Counted from the first letter of the stretch, positions 16,502-25,624 are shown. The stretch is DNA of 64,000 nucleotides from JAFAGX01 sp035623255 (GCA_035623255.1 DASPTU010000096.1:1-64000); one strand, 5' to 3'. Numbers and translations: made by a program. Notes: generated from the letters alone by a model not told the origin.

Positions 16502-17245
16502 ATGAAAAACAAGTCTGTCCAATTCCTTCTGGCCATCGTGTTCGCTTTTCCTGCCACTACTTTGGCACAAGCAGGCAGCACCGATCCCGGACTACCCGCT
16601 GCCCCAAGTGCCGCCAACAGCGCCCCCACCACGAGCGACAGCGCTGTTCCCGGGGGAAGCAAGATTGCCACTATCAATATCGAACAAGCCATTTTCGCCA
16701 GCAATGAGGGGCAGCGTGATTTCGATGCCCTGGGTAAGAAGCTTGAGCCCAAGCAATCCGAGCTGAAAAACCAGAATGATGAAGTGGAGAACCTGAAGAA
16801 ACAGCTCAATACCGGCGGCGACAAGATGACTGAAGATGCTCGAAACAATCTGGTGAAGCAGATTGAACAAAAGCAGAAGGCTTTGGAGCGTTCGGTCCAG
16901 GATGCGCGCGACGATGCACAGAGTCAGCAGAATGAGATTGCGCAGCGCATTTTGCAGAAGATGGCCCCCGTCATCGTGAAATACGCAAGCGATAAAGGTT
17001 TCGGCGCCATTCTGGACACATCAAAGCCATGGCCGGACGGGCCCGTGCTCTGGGCCGCGCCATCAGTGGATATCACAAAAGCGATTGTCGATGCTTATAA
17101 CGTGCAATCCGGCGTACCCGCACCCGCCAGGCCGGCCGCATCGAAACCAGCCACGAGTGGCGCGACCACCAAGCCTGCCTCGCCGAGCACTAAGCCAGCT
17201 GCTCCCGCTGCGAGCAAGCCGGCTGGCACACCTCCATCGCAATAG
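16502..17245 (+). CDS. OmpH/Skp family periplasmic chaperone
   Basis: 247 residues. The signal peptide is MKNKSVQFLLAIVFAFPATT with LAQA as the probable cleavage site. A low-complexity Ser/Ala/Pro stretch follows. Then comes the Skp/OmpH domain (about 50-190): KIATINIEQAIFASNEGQRD, FDALGKKLEPKQSELKNQND and a long coiled coil rich in Gln/Lys/Asp, closing with YASDKGFGAILDTS. Skp holds unfolded outer-membrane proteins in the periplasm. The last 45 residues are Pro/Ala/Lys repeats (ATTKPASPSTKPAAPAASKP), unusual for Skp and perhaps a peptidoglycan-spanning or flexible tail. It has its own promoter and terminator, so it is monocistronic. Confidence 0.85.
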   Translation: MKNKSVQFLLAIVFAFPATTLAQAGSTDPGLPAAPSAANSAPTTSDSAVPGGSKIATINIEQAIFASNEGQRDFDALGKKLEPKQSELKNQNDEVENLKKQLNTGGDKMTEDARNNLVKQIEQKQKALERSVQDARDDAQSQQNEIAQRILQKMAPVIVKYASDKGFGAILDTSKPWPDGPVLWAAPSVDITKAIVDAYNVQSGVPAPARPAASKPATSGATTKPASPSTKPAAPAASKPAGTPPSQ

Positions 17246-17278
17246 ACGACACTGCCTAAGCGAATAAGTTCCCATTGA

Positions 17279-17303
17279 GGCCGCCGAAAGGGCGGCCTTT
17301 TTT
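17279..17303 (+). terminator. Intrinsic terminator of the OmpH/Skp gene
   Basis: GGCCGCC (17279-17285), a 5-base loop, GGCGGCC (17291-17297), then six T. It is 33 bases after the stop codon. Confidence 0.9.
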
Positions 17304-17374
17304 CTTTCGGGGGATGCTTCAATCCCTTCGCACTCGGTGTCTCTATTAGCAACCGCGAATGCGAGGAGAGCATC

Positions 17375-18106
17375 ATGTTATGCGACTATCCGAATGACCC
17401 AGCTTGGGGGAGTTCCCACCGCGGCTGGACGACGCTGCTTTCTTTTGTTCTCCAGGCAACAGCAATCACAATACTGTTGTTCCTGCCCCTGCTGTCCATC
17501 CACGGGTTACCACCGCTCCAGTTGATCGCAGCTTTAGCGGCGCCGGCATCCCCGCCGCCACGTGCGCCGCGTGGGTCCTCGCGGCGACCAGACACTCCGA
17601 CGAGTAACCTCTTCGGTCAAAGATTGATGATGCCCACGCGTATCCCACACGACATCGCCAATTTGAACGAGAGCGAACTGCCGCCGGCTCCGGAATTCCC
17701 AGGCGAGCCAGGTGTCGTAGGCAGTATCGGGTCCGGAGATGGAAGAAACTCTGTCCTGTTTGGCACCGGCTCGACCACAAATTCGATGCCACTCCTTTCT
17801 CCTACTCCAGCCGTCCGCCCGGTTCGCATTTCACACATGATGGAAGGAAACCTCATTCAGCGCGTTCAGCCGGAGTATCCACCGCTCGCCCGTCAGGCTC
17901 GAATCCAAGGCATTGTGATTCTTCGCGCCATCATCAGCCGCGAAGGGAGAATCGAAAAGCTGCAGCTTGTCAGCGGACATCCCATGCTGGTTCAAGCCGC
18001 GATCGACGCCGTTCGCCAGTGGAGATATCGCCCCTATCTCCTCAACGACCAACCTGTCGAAGTGGAAACCCAGATCACCGTCAATTTCACCCTGACGAGC
18101 GGATAA
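17375..18106 (+). CDS. TonB family protein (TonB C-terminal domain)
   Basis: 243 residues. A single membrane segment (about 20-48, LLSFVLQATAITILLFLPLL) is followed by a Pro/Arg-rich linker and an extended, probably periplasm-spanning region. The TonB_C domain is at about 160-243: QRVQPEYPPLARQARIQGIV, LRAIISREGRIEKLQLVSGH and AAIDAVRQWRYRPYLLNDQP. TonB passes energy from ExbBD to outer-membrane transporters. The ExbBD genes and a TonB-dependent receptor are not in the window. An AGGAG precedes the ATG. Confidence 0.85.
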   Translation: MLCDYPNDPAWGSSHRGWTTLLSFVLQATAITILLFLPLLSIHGLPPLQLIAALAAPASPPPRAPRGSSRRPDTPTSNLFGQRLMMPTRIPHDIANLNESELPPAPEFPGEPGVVGSIGSGDGRNSVLFGTGSTTNSMPLLSPTPAVRPVRISHMMEGNLIQRVQPEYPPLARQARIQGIVILRAIISREGRIEKLQLVSGHPMLVQAAIDAVRQWRYRPYLLNDQPVEVETQITVNFTLTSG

Positions 18107-18165
18107 ATCTTGTTCGGAATCAGGCGTAGTACGGCAGTAACCTGTAGCCCGCAACTTACGCCTAC

Positions 18166-18171
18166 TATAAT
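18166..18171 (+). promoter_or_regulatory. -10 element TATAAT, 9 bases before the GTG of alr
   Basis: Consensus hexamer with exactly the same 9-base distance to the start codon as at 13054. No Shine-Dalgarno lies between, which points to a leaderless message. The -35 is poor. Confidence 0.5.
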
Positions 18172-18180
18172 CAAGATTTC

Positions 18181-19350
18181 GTGGCTACTGTCGAATTGGC
18201 AAAGCGGGTGGCAACTCGTCCGACCTGGGCAGAAGTGTCACTCGAGGCACTACGGCAGAACTTCCGAGCGGTTCAGCAGCATATCGGCAAAAATGTGACA
18301 ATCTGCGCCGTGGTCAAGGCTGATGCTTACGGTCACGGTGCGGTCGAATGTTCCCGTGCTCTTGAAAGTGAAGGAGCCACTTGGTTCGGCGTCACGTCGC
18401 TCGACGAGGCCATTCCTCTGCGTGAAGCCGGCATCCGTGGGCACATTCTGCTGCTCACCGGATTTTGGCGAGGCGAAGAAGAGGAAATTGTCCACCTCAA
18501 ACTCACTCCCACCGTCTGGGAGCCGGAGCAAATCACGTCGCTGGAAAAGGCCGCCTCGGCGCTCGGGGTTCGGCATCCAATCCACTTGAAAATCGACACC
18601 GGCATGGGACGGCTTGGTGTCGCACCGGAAAATCTTGCACGAATCTGCGCTGCTTTGAAGTCATCCCCCCATCTCGTTGCCGAAGGTTTGTCCACCCACC
18701 TCGCTTCCTCCGAAGTTCTCGATGCCCCGTCCGTACAAGAACAATTGAGATTGTTCGAGGAATCGCGGCGATCACTGCGAAACGAAGGCATCGAGCCATC
18801 GCTGATTCACGCCGCAAACACTGGTGCTGTTATCTCTCGCAAAGAATCCTGGAACAACATGGTTCGCCCGGGAATCGCCCTGTACGGCTATTACTTGCCA
18901 TTTGAGCGCGCCGGCAGGGAAGTGACCGGCAGCGGATTGCGATTGGCCGTCAAGCCGGTGCTTACCTGGAAAACGCGCATTCTTTCTTTGCGAGACGTGC
19001 GTGCGAACCAGGCCCTCGGTTACGGCGGGATTTACGTCACCAAGGCTGCCGCGCGAATTGCGGTGCTTCCGGTTGGATATGCAGATGGATTCAATCGGGC
19101 GCTCTCCTCTCGTGGCCGCGTCATCATCCGCGAGCATTACGCACCGATTGTCGGCAGAATTTCTATGGATCTCACCCTAGTGGACGTCACCGGCCTGCCA
19201 GGAGTTGCTGTTGGGGACGAGGCCATCTTGCTCGGCACCTCTGATGGACTCAGCGTGGATGCGCGCGAGCATGCTGCCCTCTCGAACACCGTTCTCTACG
19301 AAGTTCTGTGCGGCATCTCCAAGCGCGTGCCTCGAAAATACATCAGCTGA
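18181..19350 (+). CDS. alr: Alanine racemase
   Basis: 389 residues, GTG start. It interconverts L- and D-alanine for peptidoglycan with pyridoxal phosphate. The PLP lysine is K46 in ICAVVKADAYGHG. The second catalytic base is Y281 in QALGYGGIYVTKAAARIAVL, and the conserved VGYADGFNRALSSRG and IVGRISMDLTLVDVT follow. The N-terminal TIM barrel and C-terminal beta domain are complete and of normal length. It follows the TonB-type gene by 74 bases but appears to have its own promoter. No dal/ddl partner is adjacent. Confidence 0.95.
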   Translation: MATVELAKRVATRPTWAEVSLEALRQNFRAVQQHIGKNVTICAVVKADAYGHGAVECSRALESEGATWFGVTSLDEAIPLREAGIRGHILLLTGFWRGEEEEIVHLKLTPTVWEPEQITSLEKAASALGVRHPIHLKIDTGMGRLGVAPENLARICAALKSSPHLVAEGLSTHLASSEVLDAPSVQEQLRLFEESRRSLRNEGIEPSLIHAANTGAVISRKESWNNMVRPGIALYGYYLPFERAGREVTGSGLRLAVKPVLTWKTRILSLRDVRANQALGYGGIYVTKAAARIAVLPVGYADGFNRALSSRGRVIIREHYAPIVGRISMDLTLVDVTGLPGVAVGDEAILLGTSDGLSVDAREHAALSNTVLYEVLCGISKRVPRKYIS

Positions 19351-19368
19351 TGTTTTCTGCTCCGCTGC

Positions 19369-19581
19369 TCACGTCAGCCTTGCAAGCTGCGAAAACAACT
19401 CTCCAATCCTCTTTGCAATTCTCTTGTATTCAGTAACTTGAGAGGGTGTCAGGCGCATTTCTGGTTTCAGCAGTTCGATCTCTCTCTGGAACAATTCCTC
19501 CATTTCTGTCGCGATGTCTCGCAAGCGGTCAGCCTGCGGCCCGTTCTTGCGGCCAAAGTTGCTTATTTGACCCCGCGCCAC
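19369..19581 (-). CDS. Small helical hypothetical protein
   Basis: 70 residues from a GTG; an in-frame stop three codons upstream leaves little choice of start. After MARGQISNFGRKNGPQADRL the rest is amphipathic helix with regular leucines (LRDIATEMEELFQREIELL, EYKRIAKRIGELFSQLARL). The composition looks like a genuine protein and it lies convergent to alr, 16 bases from its stop. There is no clear Shine-Dalgarno. Function unknown. Confidence 0.45.
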   Translation of the reverse strand: MARGQISNFGRKNGPQADRLRDIATEMEELFQREIELLKPEMRLTPSQVTEYKRIAKRIGELFSQLARLT

Positions 19582-19761
19582 GTTGCCAGCTTAGCCAAAT
19601 CTTTGGCCGTGCTTGTCAGCAGCTTGTAAAAAGCGGGCTCATCAGATCGGACTTATGCTCAGCCACTAAATAGTCAATGCGCTGCGCTCAATGCAAATCG
19701 GTTCCATTCAGCGTGTCGAGCTATTCCAGCTCCGAGGTCGTGCGCTATCTTTGAAGTGCAA

Positions 19762-20880
19762 ATGCACTCCCGCTACACACAGTGGATGTACGAATGGGAA
19801 ACCCGACTCACGTCAGTCGACAATAATCGTGTGGTTCGGCCCTTGGAGTGGGGCATCGAGTGGGCTCAGGAGTGGCCCTGTCGCAACGGCTTTGCTCCAG
19901 GCCACGTGCCCGCCGATTGCGAAGGTTTTCTGCGCGACTACAACCACCGGATTGTCGCAGCCAGCGATGAATTCTACTCCTACCCAAAGCCCATCGACTT
20001 TCGCCTGCAGCGGCGTGAAGTCCAAGTCTTCAGCACCCGTGAGGTGCCGGATCTCGCGCTTGAGAGAAAAGTTCGAGGCACCGAGGCCGACTTCCTGCGT
20101 TTCACTTCTCCGGTGCGTACGCCATTTCCGGAGAACAATCTGGTCAACGCGCGCTGGTTTCCTACCCGTGGCAAACGGGCGGTTGTCTTGCTGCCGCACT
20201 GGAACAGCGACGCCGTAGCTTACACCGGCCTCTGTCGAGTTCTAAATCTCATCGGCATTTCCGTCTTGCGCATCAGCATGCCTTACCACGACATTCGCAT
20301 GCCGGCGGAAATTCGACGCGCCGACTACGCCGTCTCAGCCAACATCGGCCGAACGCTGGATGCCTGTCGCCAGGCTGTCATCGATATCCGTTGCTGCTTC
20401 GATTGGCTCGAATCCCGGGGCTACAACCGGTTGGGCATTGTTGGCACCAGCCTTGGCTCGTGTTATGCATTTCTGGCCGGTGCTCATGATCCGCGTATCC
20501 GCGTCGCGGTGTTCAATCATGCTTCCACCTATTTCGCCGATGTGGTTTGGCACGGTCAATCCACCCGCCACATTCGCGAAGGTCTTGAGCCATCGATCGA
20601 TTTGGAGCGCTTGCGTGAGCTTTGGAGCGCCATCAGTCCGATGTCGTTCTTCCCCCAGTTCGCGCGCTGGCCCAGGAAGTCCCTTATCATTTACGCCAAA
20701 TATGATCTGACATTTCTTCCCCAATTCTCCCGCGAAGTGATTAGGCAGTTCGAGCGTTACAACCTGGACCACAAAGTAGTTGCGCTTCCTTGTGGCCATT
20801 ACAGTACCGGTGAAGCACCCTACAAATATATGGACGGCTGGCAGATCGCCTCGTTCCTCCGAACAGCTTTCGATGTTTAA
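19762..20880 (+). CDS. Alpha/beta hydrolase, ABHD18-like
   Basis: 372 residues from the ATG at 19762 (a GTG two codons earlier is the alternative). A TATCTT 10 bases before this ATG could be its -10. The fold is alpha/beta hydrolase: a strand and oxyanion region in KRAVVLLPHWNSDAVAYTGL, the nucleophile elbow GTSLGS near residue 232, a possible acid in LIIYAKYDLTFLP and the histidine in VVALPCGHYSTGEAPYKY. The arrangement resembles the poorly known ABHD18 family (DUF2048). Substrate unknown; no signal peptide, so cytoplasmic. Confidence 0.75.
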   Translation: MHSRYTQWMYEWETRLTSVDNNRVVRPLEWGIEWAQEWPCRNGFAPGHVPADCEGFLRDYNHRIVAASDEFYSYPKPIDFRLQRREVQVFSTREVPDLALERKVRGTEADFLRFTSPVRTPFPENNLVNARWFPTRGKRAVVLLPHWNSDAVAYTGLCRVLNLIGISVLRISMPYHDIRMPAEIRRADYAVSANIGRTLDACRQAVIDIRCCFDWLESRGYNRLGIVGTSLGSCYAFLAGAHDPRIRVAVFNHASTYFADVVWHGQSTRHIREGLEPSIDLERLRELWSAISPMSFFPQFARWPRKSLIIYAKYDLTFLPQFSREVIRQFERYNLDHKVVALPCGHYSTGEAPYKYMDGWQIASFLRTAFDV

Positions 20881-20966
20881 ACATGGTTCTGATCGACCCA
20901 TCTCGCGAGAATCCCAAGTGCCAGATGCCAACTGCTTGTTAGAATTGAGTTGCATCCTGGGTTGTC

Positions 20967-21470
20967 ATGGCATCCATCGTGCAATCGGACCAGATCATCG
21001 AGTACCATCGCGGCGAATTCCTGCTCAGCACCGATCCTAAACGCTTGGATGTCAACCTGATTCACAGCTTTCTCACGGATTGCTATTGGGCCCAGGGCAT
21101 CCCGCTTGAAGTTGTAAAGCGTTCAATCCAGAATTCGTTCTGTTTCGGTGTTTATACCGACGGCAAGCAAGTAGGCTTTGCGCGAGTGATTTCTGATTTT
21201 GCCACCTATGCCTACATCGGTGACGTTTTCGTTCTTGAATCTTTTCGCGGCCACGGTTTAGGAAAATGGATCATGCGATCGATTATGCAGCATCCCAAGT
21301 TGCAGGGATTGCGCCGCTGGTCACTGCTCACCCGTGACGCGCATGGCCTTTACGCGCAATTCGGCTTTACACCCGTGGAGGTTCCTGACCGCTACATGGA
21401 GATTCACGCTCCTGACGTTTATCGTGGCAACCCTGCCACCTCGAGCCACGCCATAATCCCGGAGAAATGA
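20967..21470 (+). CDS. GNAT family N-acetyltransferase
   Basis: 167 residues. Motif A of the acetyl-CoA site is in FVLESFRGHGLGKWIMRSIM, and the terminal motif is AHGLYAQFGFTPVEVPDRYM. The N terminus (LIHSFLTDCYWAQGIPLEVV) is characteristic of a soil-bacterial GNAT group of unknown substrate. The stop codon lies one base before the ATG of glyA, so the two genes are translationally linked. Confidence 0.85.
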   Translation: MASIVQSDQIIEYHRGEFLLSTDPKRLDVNLIHSFLTDCYWAQGIPLEVVKRSIQNSFCFGVYTDGKQVGFARVISDFATYAYIGDVFVLESFRGHGLGKWIMRSIMQHPKLQGLRRWSLLTRDAHGLYAQFGFTPVEVPDRYMEIHAPDVYRGNPATSSHAIIPEK

Positions 21471-21471
21471 C

Positions 21472-22764
21472 ATGAAAAATCAAAACGACATGTCGCGTCC
21501 TCTTTACGAAGTTGATCCAGAAGTCGCTATCGCAATCGACAACGAAGTTCGCCGCCAGCACGAAGGCCTGGAACTCATTGCCTCCGAGAACTTCGTTAGC
21601 GAAGCTGTGCTGGAGGCCATGGGCTCAGTGTTCACCAATAAGTACGCCGAGGGCTATCCCGCCAAGCGCTATTACGGCGGTTGCGAATTCACCGATGTCG
21701 TCGAAAACCTGGCGCGCGATCGCGCCAAGAAGCTTTTTGGCGCCGAGCACGCGAATGTCCAACCCCACGCCGGATCACAAGCCAACATGGCCGCTTACGC
21801 TGCTGTGCTGCAGCCTGGAGATACCATCCTCGGCCTGAATCTTGCTCACGGCGGGCACCTCACTCACGGTCATCACCTCAATTTCTCAGGCAAGACGTAT
21901 CGCATTGTTCCGTACGGTGTCACGAAGGAAACCGAGACCATCGATTATGACGATCTCGAACAACTTGCCGAGAAAGAACACCCGAAATTGATCATTGGCG
22001 GGGGTAGCGCTTATCCCAGAATCATTGATTTCGCCCGCATGCGGCAGATAGCCGACAAAGTTGGCGCGCTCTATCTTGTCGACATGGCGCACTTCGCGGG
22101 ACTGGTCGCGGGCGGCGTTCACCCATCCCCTGTGCCCCATGCCCAGATCGTTACTTCAACCACCCACAAGACCCTTCGCGGCCCAAGAGCGGGGATGATT
22201 CTCTCCAGACAGGAGTACGCGGCGGCTATCGACAAAGTTGTGTTTCCAGGTATGCAGGGAGGACCGCTGGTTCACATTATCGCCGCTAAAGCCGTGTGCT
22301 TCCAGGAAGCCATGCAGCCTTCCTTCCGTGAATATGCCCGCCAGATTGTCGCGAACGCGAAAACGTTGGCCGAGACGCTCAGTGCCGAGGGCTTCCGCAT
22401 TATCTCCGGGGGAACAGATACACATCTCATGCTCGTGGATGTTTTCTCCAAGGGCATGCTGGGCAGCGAAGCCGAAAAGGCTCTGGATCTCGCTGGAATT
22501 ACAGTTAACAAGAATGCGATTCCGTTCGATACCAACCCCCCAATGAAGCCAAGCGGCATCCGTATCGGAACGCCTGCCCTTACCACACGCGGCATGAAAG
22601 AGAAGGAGATGAGGCAGATCGGCCGCTGGATCTCTGAGGCCTTACATCATCGGACCGATACAGCCGTCCTCGACAAAATTCGGAAACAAGTGCTGGAGCT
22701 GGCGGAAGCTTTTCCCTTGTATCCGGAGCGCCGAGCGAAAGCTCAAGCGGAGGCCAGAGTCTAA
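21472..22764 (+). CDS. glyA: Serine hydroxymethyltransferase
   Basis: 430 residues, full length. It converts serine and tetrahydrofolate to glycine and methylene-tetrahydrofolate. Typical blocks are LELIASENFVSEAVLEAMGS, KYAEGYPAKRYYGGCEF, ANVQPHAGSQANMAAYAA and the PLP lysine K233 in VTSTTHKTLRGPRAGMI. A second ATG at codon 5 could also serve. It is coupled to the GNAT gene upstream and is followed by a terminator. Confidence 0.96.
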   Translation: MKNQNDMSRPLYEVDPEVAIAIDNEVRRQHEGLELIASENFVSEAVLEAMGSVFTNKYAEGYPAKRYYGGCEFTDVVENLARDRAKKLFGAEHANVQPHAGSQANMAAYAAVLQPGDTILGLNLAHGGHLTHGHHLNFSGKTYRIVPYGVTKETETIDYDDLEQLAEKEHPKLIIGGGSAYPRIIDFARMRQIADKVGALYLVDMAHFAGLVAGGVHPSPVPHAQIVTSTTHKTLRGPRAGMILSRQEYAAAIDKVVFPGMQGGPLVHIIAAKAVCFQEAMQPSFREYARQIVANAKTLAETLSAEGFRIISGGTDTHLMLVDVFSKGMLGSEAEKALDLAGITVNKNAIPFDTNPPMKPSGIRIGTPALTTRGMKEKEMRQIGRWISEALHHRTDTAVLDKIRKQVLELAEAFPLYPERRAKAQAEARV

Positions 22765-22781
22765 TCTGTTCGTAACGGGAG

Positions 22782-22816
22782 AAGCCAGGAACTGGTCAAC
22801 CGGCCCAGGCTTTTTT
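22782..22816 (+). terminator. Intrinsic terminator of glyA
   Basis: AAGCC (22782-22786) pairs with GGCTT (22808-22812). An inner CTGG/CCGG stem closes a TCAA loop, and six T follow from 22811. Confidence 0.65.
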
Positions 22817-22832
22817 GTGGTTAAATCATCCC

Positions 22833-24026
22833 GTGAAAGTCGCCATCGATATTCGGCGGATCACCGAGTTCGGAGTCGGCACCTATACTCGCAATATCGT
22901 TCGAGCGCTCGCCAGAATTGATCACGGCAACGAATTTTTCTTGATCGGCTCTCCGGAAAAGGCTGCAGAAGTCGGTCCTTTGCCTCCAAATTTCAGGACC
23001 GTTCCCATGTTGCAGCCGGATGTCACGCTAAAGGGTTACCTTGAATGCCGCAGGATCGTGAGGCAGCTGCGTTGCGACGTGATCCATGTCCCGCATCTCT
23101 TTTCGATGCCGCGCAATCTTCACTGCAAATATGTCATGACCGTGCATGATGTCTTTGAGCACATGTATCGCGCTCATGACCGTTCGAATATAAGACGATC
23201 GCTGCATTTTCATCTCACAAAGCATGTCCTGAATGCGGCAGGACGCGTGCTGGCCGTCTCCCAGTTCACCAAAAGCGAAATCGAAAAACTGTTTCATATT
23301 CCCAGCCGCCACATCGAAGTGGTGTACAACGCAATCGACGAAAGGTTCCTGCACGGCCACGCCTCGGACGCGGATCGGCAACTCCTGGCGGAGCGGTACC
23401 TCGTTAACTATCCTTTTCTGCTCTACGCCGGTCGCATCAGCCCGCACAAGAACCTAGTGCGGATCATCGAAGCCTTCTCGGCCCTGAAAACAGAGCTGGA
23501 AAAGGAGTCCAAGTATCCGGATCTCAAGCTCATCATCATTGGTGACGAGCTTTCGAAGAATCCTGATCTCCGCCGCACGGTGATCCGCAGCGGCGTACAG
23601 AACGATGTGCGCTTCATGGGCTTCGTTCCCATCGAAATGTTGCGCGTCTTCTACGACGCAGCAAAAATTTTTGTTTTTCCTTCGCTTTACGAAGGGTTCG
23701 GATTACCGCCTCTTGAAGCCATGGCGCACGGAACCCCTGTGGTGACTTCCAACAGCTCTTCTCTGCCTGAAGTGGTAGGCAATGCGGCAGTGCTGGTGAA
23801 CCCCGAGAATGTTTTCGAGATCATGCGGGCCTTGCACCGCGTTCTGCTGGATCAGGCGGTGCGCGAACGGCTCCGGCAGCGAGGATACGAGCAGGTAAAG
23901 AAGTTTTCCTGGGACGCCTCAGCCCGGCGGATTCTCGAGGTGTATCGTGAAGTCACGGCGAATCGGGCGGCCCTCAGCGAAGCCCAGCAGCAACAGACTG
24001 TGCCGGAGAAAGCCGTCAACTCCTAG
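22833..24026 (+). CDS. Glycosyltransferase family 4
   Basis: 397 residues from the GTG at 22833; a TTG further up falls in the glyA terminator. The protein begins MKVAIDIRRITEFGVGTYTR, the donor-independent Gly loop of GT4 enzymes. The C-terminal nucleotide-sugar domain has LLYAGRISPHKNLVRIIEAF and the EX7E motif region FVFPSLYEGFGLPPLEAMAH followed by GTPVVTSNSSSLPEVVG. It is probably a cytoplasmic or peripheral enzyme for lipopolysaccharide or exopolysaccharide; sugar and acceptor cannot be told. No polysaccharide cluster surrounds it. Confidence 0.9.
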   Translation: MKVAIDIRRITEFGVGTYTRNIVRALARIDHGNEFFLIGSPEKAAEVGPLPPNFRTVPMLQPDVTLKGYLECRRIVRQLRCDVIHVPHLFSMPRNLHCKYVMTVHDVFEHMYRAHDRSNIRRSLHFHLTKHVLNAAGRVLAVSQFTKSEIEKLFHIPSRHIEVVYNAIDERFLHGHASDADRQLLAERYLVNYPFLLYAGRISPHKNLVRIIEAFSALKTELEKESKYPDLKLIIIGDELSKNPDLRRTVIRSGVQNDVRFMGFVPIEMLRVFYDAAKIFVFPSLYEGFGLPPLEAMAHGTPVVTSNSSSLPEVVGNAAVLVNPENVFEIMRALHRVLLDQAVRERLRQRGYEQVKKFSWDASARRILEVYREVTANRAALSEAQQQQTVPEKAVNS

Positions 24027-24035
24027 CACGGGTGT

Positions 24036-24215
24036 TTAACCCTGCTTCAATAGCGGGATGCCCGGAGAGACCAGGCCGAGACGGTGCAATTTCTGCTCGA
24101 TTCGTTTACGTTCACTCTCAGCAGAAGCCGCCGCGAAACGTTTGCGCAACTTGTGAGCCTTCTCCTTGCGAGTTCGGCGACGACGGATCTCGGGGCGCCG
24201 GCTAGGTGCAGACAT
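24036..24215 (-). CDS. Small Arg/Lys-rich protein (DUF6800-like)
   Basis: 59 residues from the ATG at 24215, which has an excellent GAGGGAGG Shine-Dalgarno 6-7 bases before it. The first half is very basic (SRRPEIRRRRTRKEKAHKLR), followed by a short helix and RLGLVSPGIPLL. The EIRRRRxRxxKxxKLR pattern recalls the small DUF6800-type proteins of planctomycetes and acidobacteria; I am not certain of that assignment. It may bind RNA or the ribosome. Confidence 0.65.
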   Translation of the reverse strand: MSAPSRRPEIRRRRTRKEKAHKLRKRFAAASAESERKRIEQKLHRLGLVSPGIPLLKQG

Positions 24216-24295
24216 TCGATTCCTCCCTCGTGAGCGGTATCCCAACTATCCTACCATTCAAAGTTGTGGCTCAATTCGGAGCGTGGCTGGATCTT

Positions 24296-25624
24296 TTAGC
24301 AGACCAACTGATCTCGACTGAGCTTCAGGCCATTCAGATTCCCCAGCACAGTCACGGCGATGGATTCGGTGCGGAAGAACTCGTTTGCCAGCTCCTGGAG
24401 TTGTTCAGCCGTGACGCCTTCGATCCTCTCCAGCAATTCGTCCATGCTGTAGAAGCGGTCAAAATACATCTCTTGCCGGGCCAGGTTCGACATCCGAGAC
24501 GTCGAAGATTCGAGCGACAACATCAAGCTCCCCTTTAACTGATCCTTGGAGCGGCGCAGTTCTTCAGCTGGGACCGTTTCGGCTTTCAGCTTGCGGAACT
24601 CCGACACTATGCATTGCACGACTTTGCCCGCTGATTCCCGAGAGGTCCCAGCGTAGACGGAGAGGCAGCCGGTGTCGCGGTAAGGGTTCAAATCGCTGTA
24701 AATGGCATAAGCCAATCCCTGACGTTCGCGAATGTTCTGAAATAACCGCGAGCTCATGCCACCGCCAAGCAAGGTATTCAGGATGTAGGAAGCATGCCGT
24801 TTTTCGTGCGCGATAGGGTGCGAAGGCACGCCCACGCAAATTTGCACCTGCTCCAGAGCCTTCTTGTTGCGCATGATGATGCGCGGCACAATCGTAGGCC
24901 GCGGGCTGTGAAAGCCGTTCTTCACCGGCGCCATTCGCTCGAAATGTTTATTGACCAGCCCGACGAACTCGCTATGCTTCAAATTGCCGGCCGCTGAGAT
25001 GATCAGATTTCCCGGGCCGAAGCGTTGAGCGTAAAACTCGAGAACTGGGTCGCGTTCAAATCTTTTGACCGTGTCCTTTGTGCCCAGGATCGGCTTCCCG
25101 AGCGGATGGTCCTTCCAGAAGTTCTGCGTGAAAATCTCATGCACCAGGTAGTCGGGACTGTCTTCGTCCATCTTGATCTCTTCCAGAATGACTCCGCGTT
25201 CCCGCGTGATGTCCTGGCTATCGAACACCGGGTTGAGCACAAGATCGCTCAAAACATCCATCGCGATGGGGAGGTGCTCATCCAGCACCTTCACGTTGAA
25301 GCAGACGCATTCCTTCGCCGTGAATGCATCCATGTTTCCGCCAATCGAATCCACTTGCCGGGCGATATCTTCGGCTGAGCGATGCTTGGTTCCCTTGAAA
25401 ACCATGTGCTCAACAAAATGCGAAATACCATTCCACTGCAGGTCCTCATCTCGCGACCCGGTCTTCACCCAAATCCCGATAGAAACCGAACGGATGTGCT
25501 GCATCTGTTCGGTGATGATGGTTAGCCCATTGGGCAGAACTTCGCGTTGAATCTTACGGACGTCTTCTACCATTTTGTTTGCGACTCTGTCTCTGACCGA
25601 AAGGACCTTTGCTCTCTTAACCAT
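24296..25624 (-). CDS. M16 family zinc metallopeptidase (pitrilysin/processing-peptidase-like)
   Basis: 442 residues. The inverted zinc motif HxxEH is in GISHFVEHMVFKGTKHR, and the third ligand Glu is in ERGVILEEIKM. The second M16 half contains the usual QICVGVPSHPIAHEKRHASY and NTLLGGGMSSRLFQNIRERQ plus GLAYAIYSDL. This is the short one-chain form found in many bacteria (PqqL/YmxG-like), which degrades peptides or trims proteins. No signal peptide is present, so it is probably cytoplasmic. It is transcribed away from rlmN. Confidence 0.92.
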   Translation of the reverse strand: MVKRAKVLSVRDRVANKMVEDVRKIQREVLPNGLTIITEQMQHIRSVSIGIWVKTGSRDEDLQWNGISHFVEHMVFKGTKHRSAEDIARQVDSIGGNMDAFTAKECVCFNVKVLDEHLPIAMDVLSDLVLNPVFDSQDITRERGVILEEIKMDEDSPDYLVHEIFTQNFWKDHPLGKPILGTKDTVKRFERDPVLEFYAQRFGPGNLIISAAGNLKHSEFVGLVNKHFERMAPVKNGFHSPRPTIVPRIIMRNKKALEQVQICVGVPSHPIAHEKRHASYILNTLLGGGMSSRLFQNIRERQGLAYAIYSDLNPYRDTGCLSVYAGTSRESAGKVVQCIVSEFRKLKAETVPAEELRRSKDQLKGSLMLSLESSTSRMSNLARQEMYFDRFYSMDELLERIEGVTAEQLQELANEFFRTESIAVTVLGNLNGLKLSRDQLVC

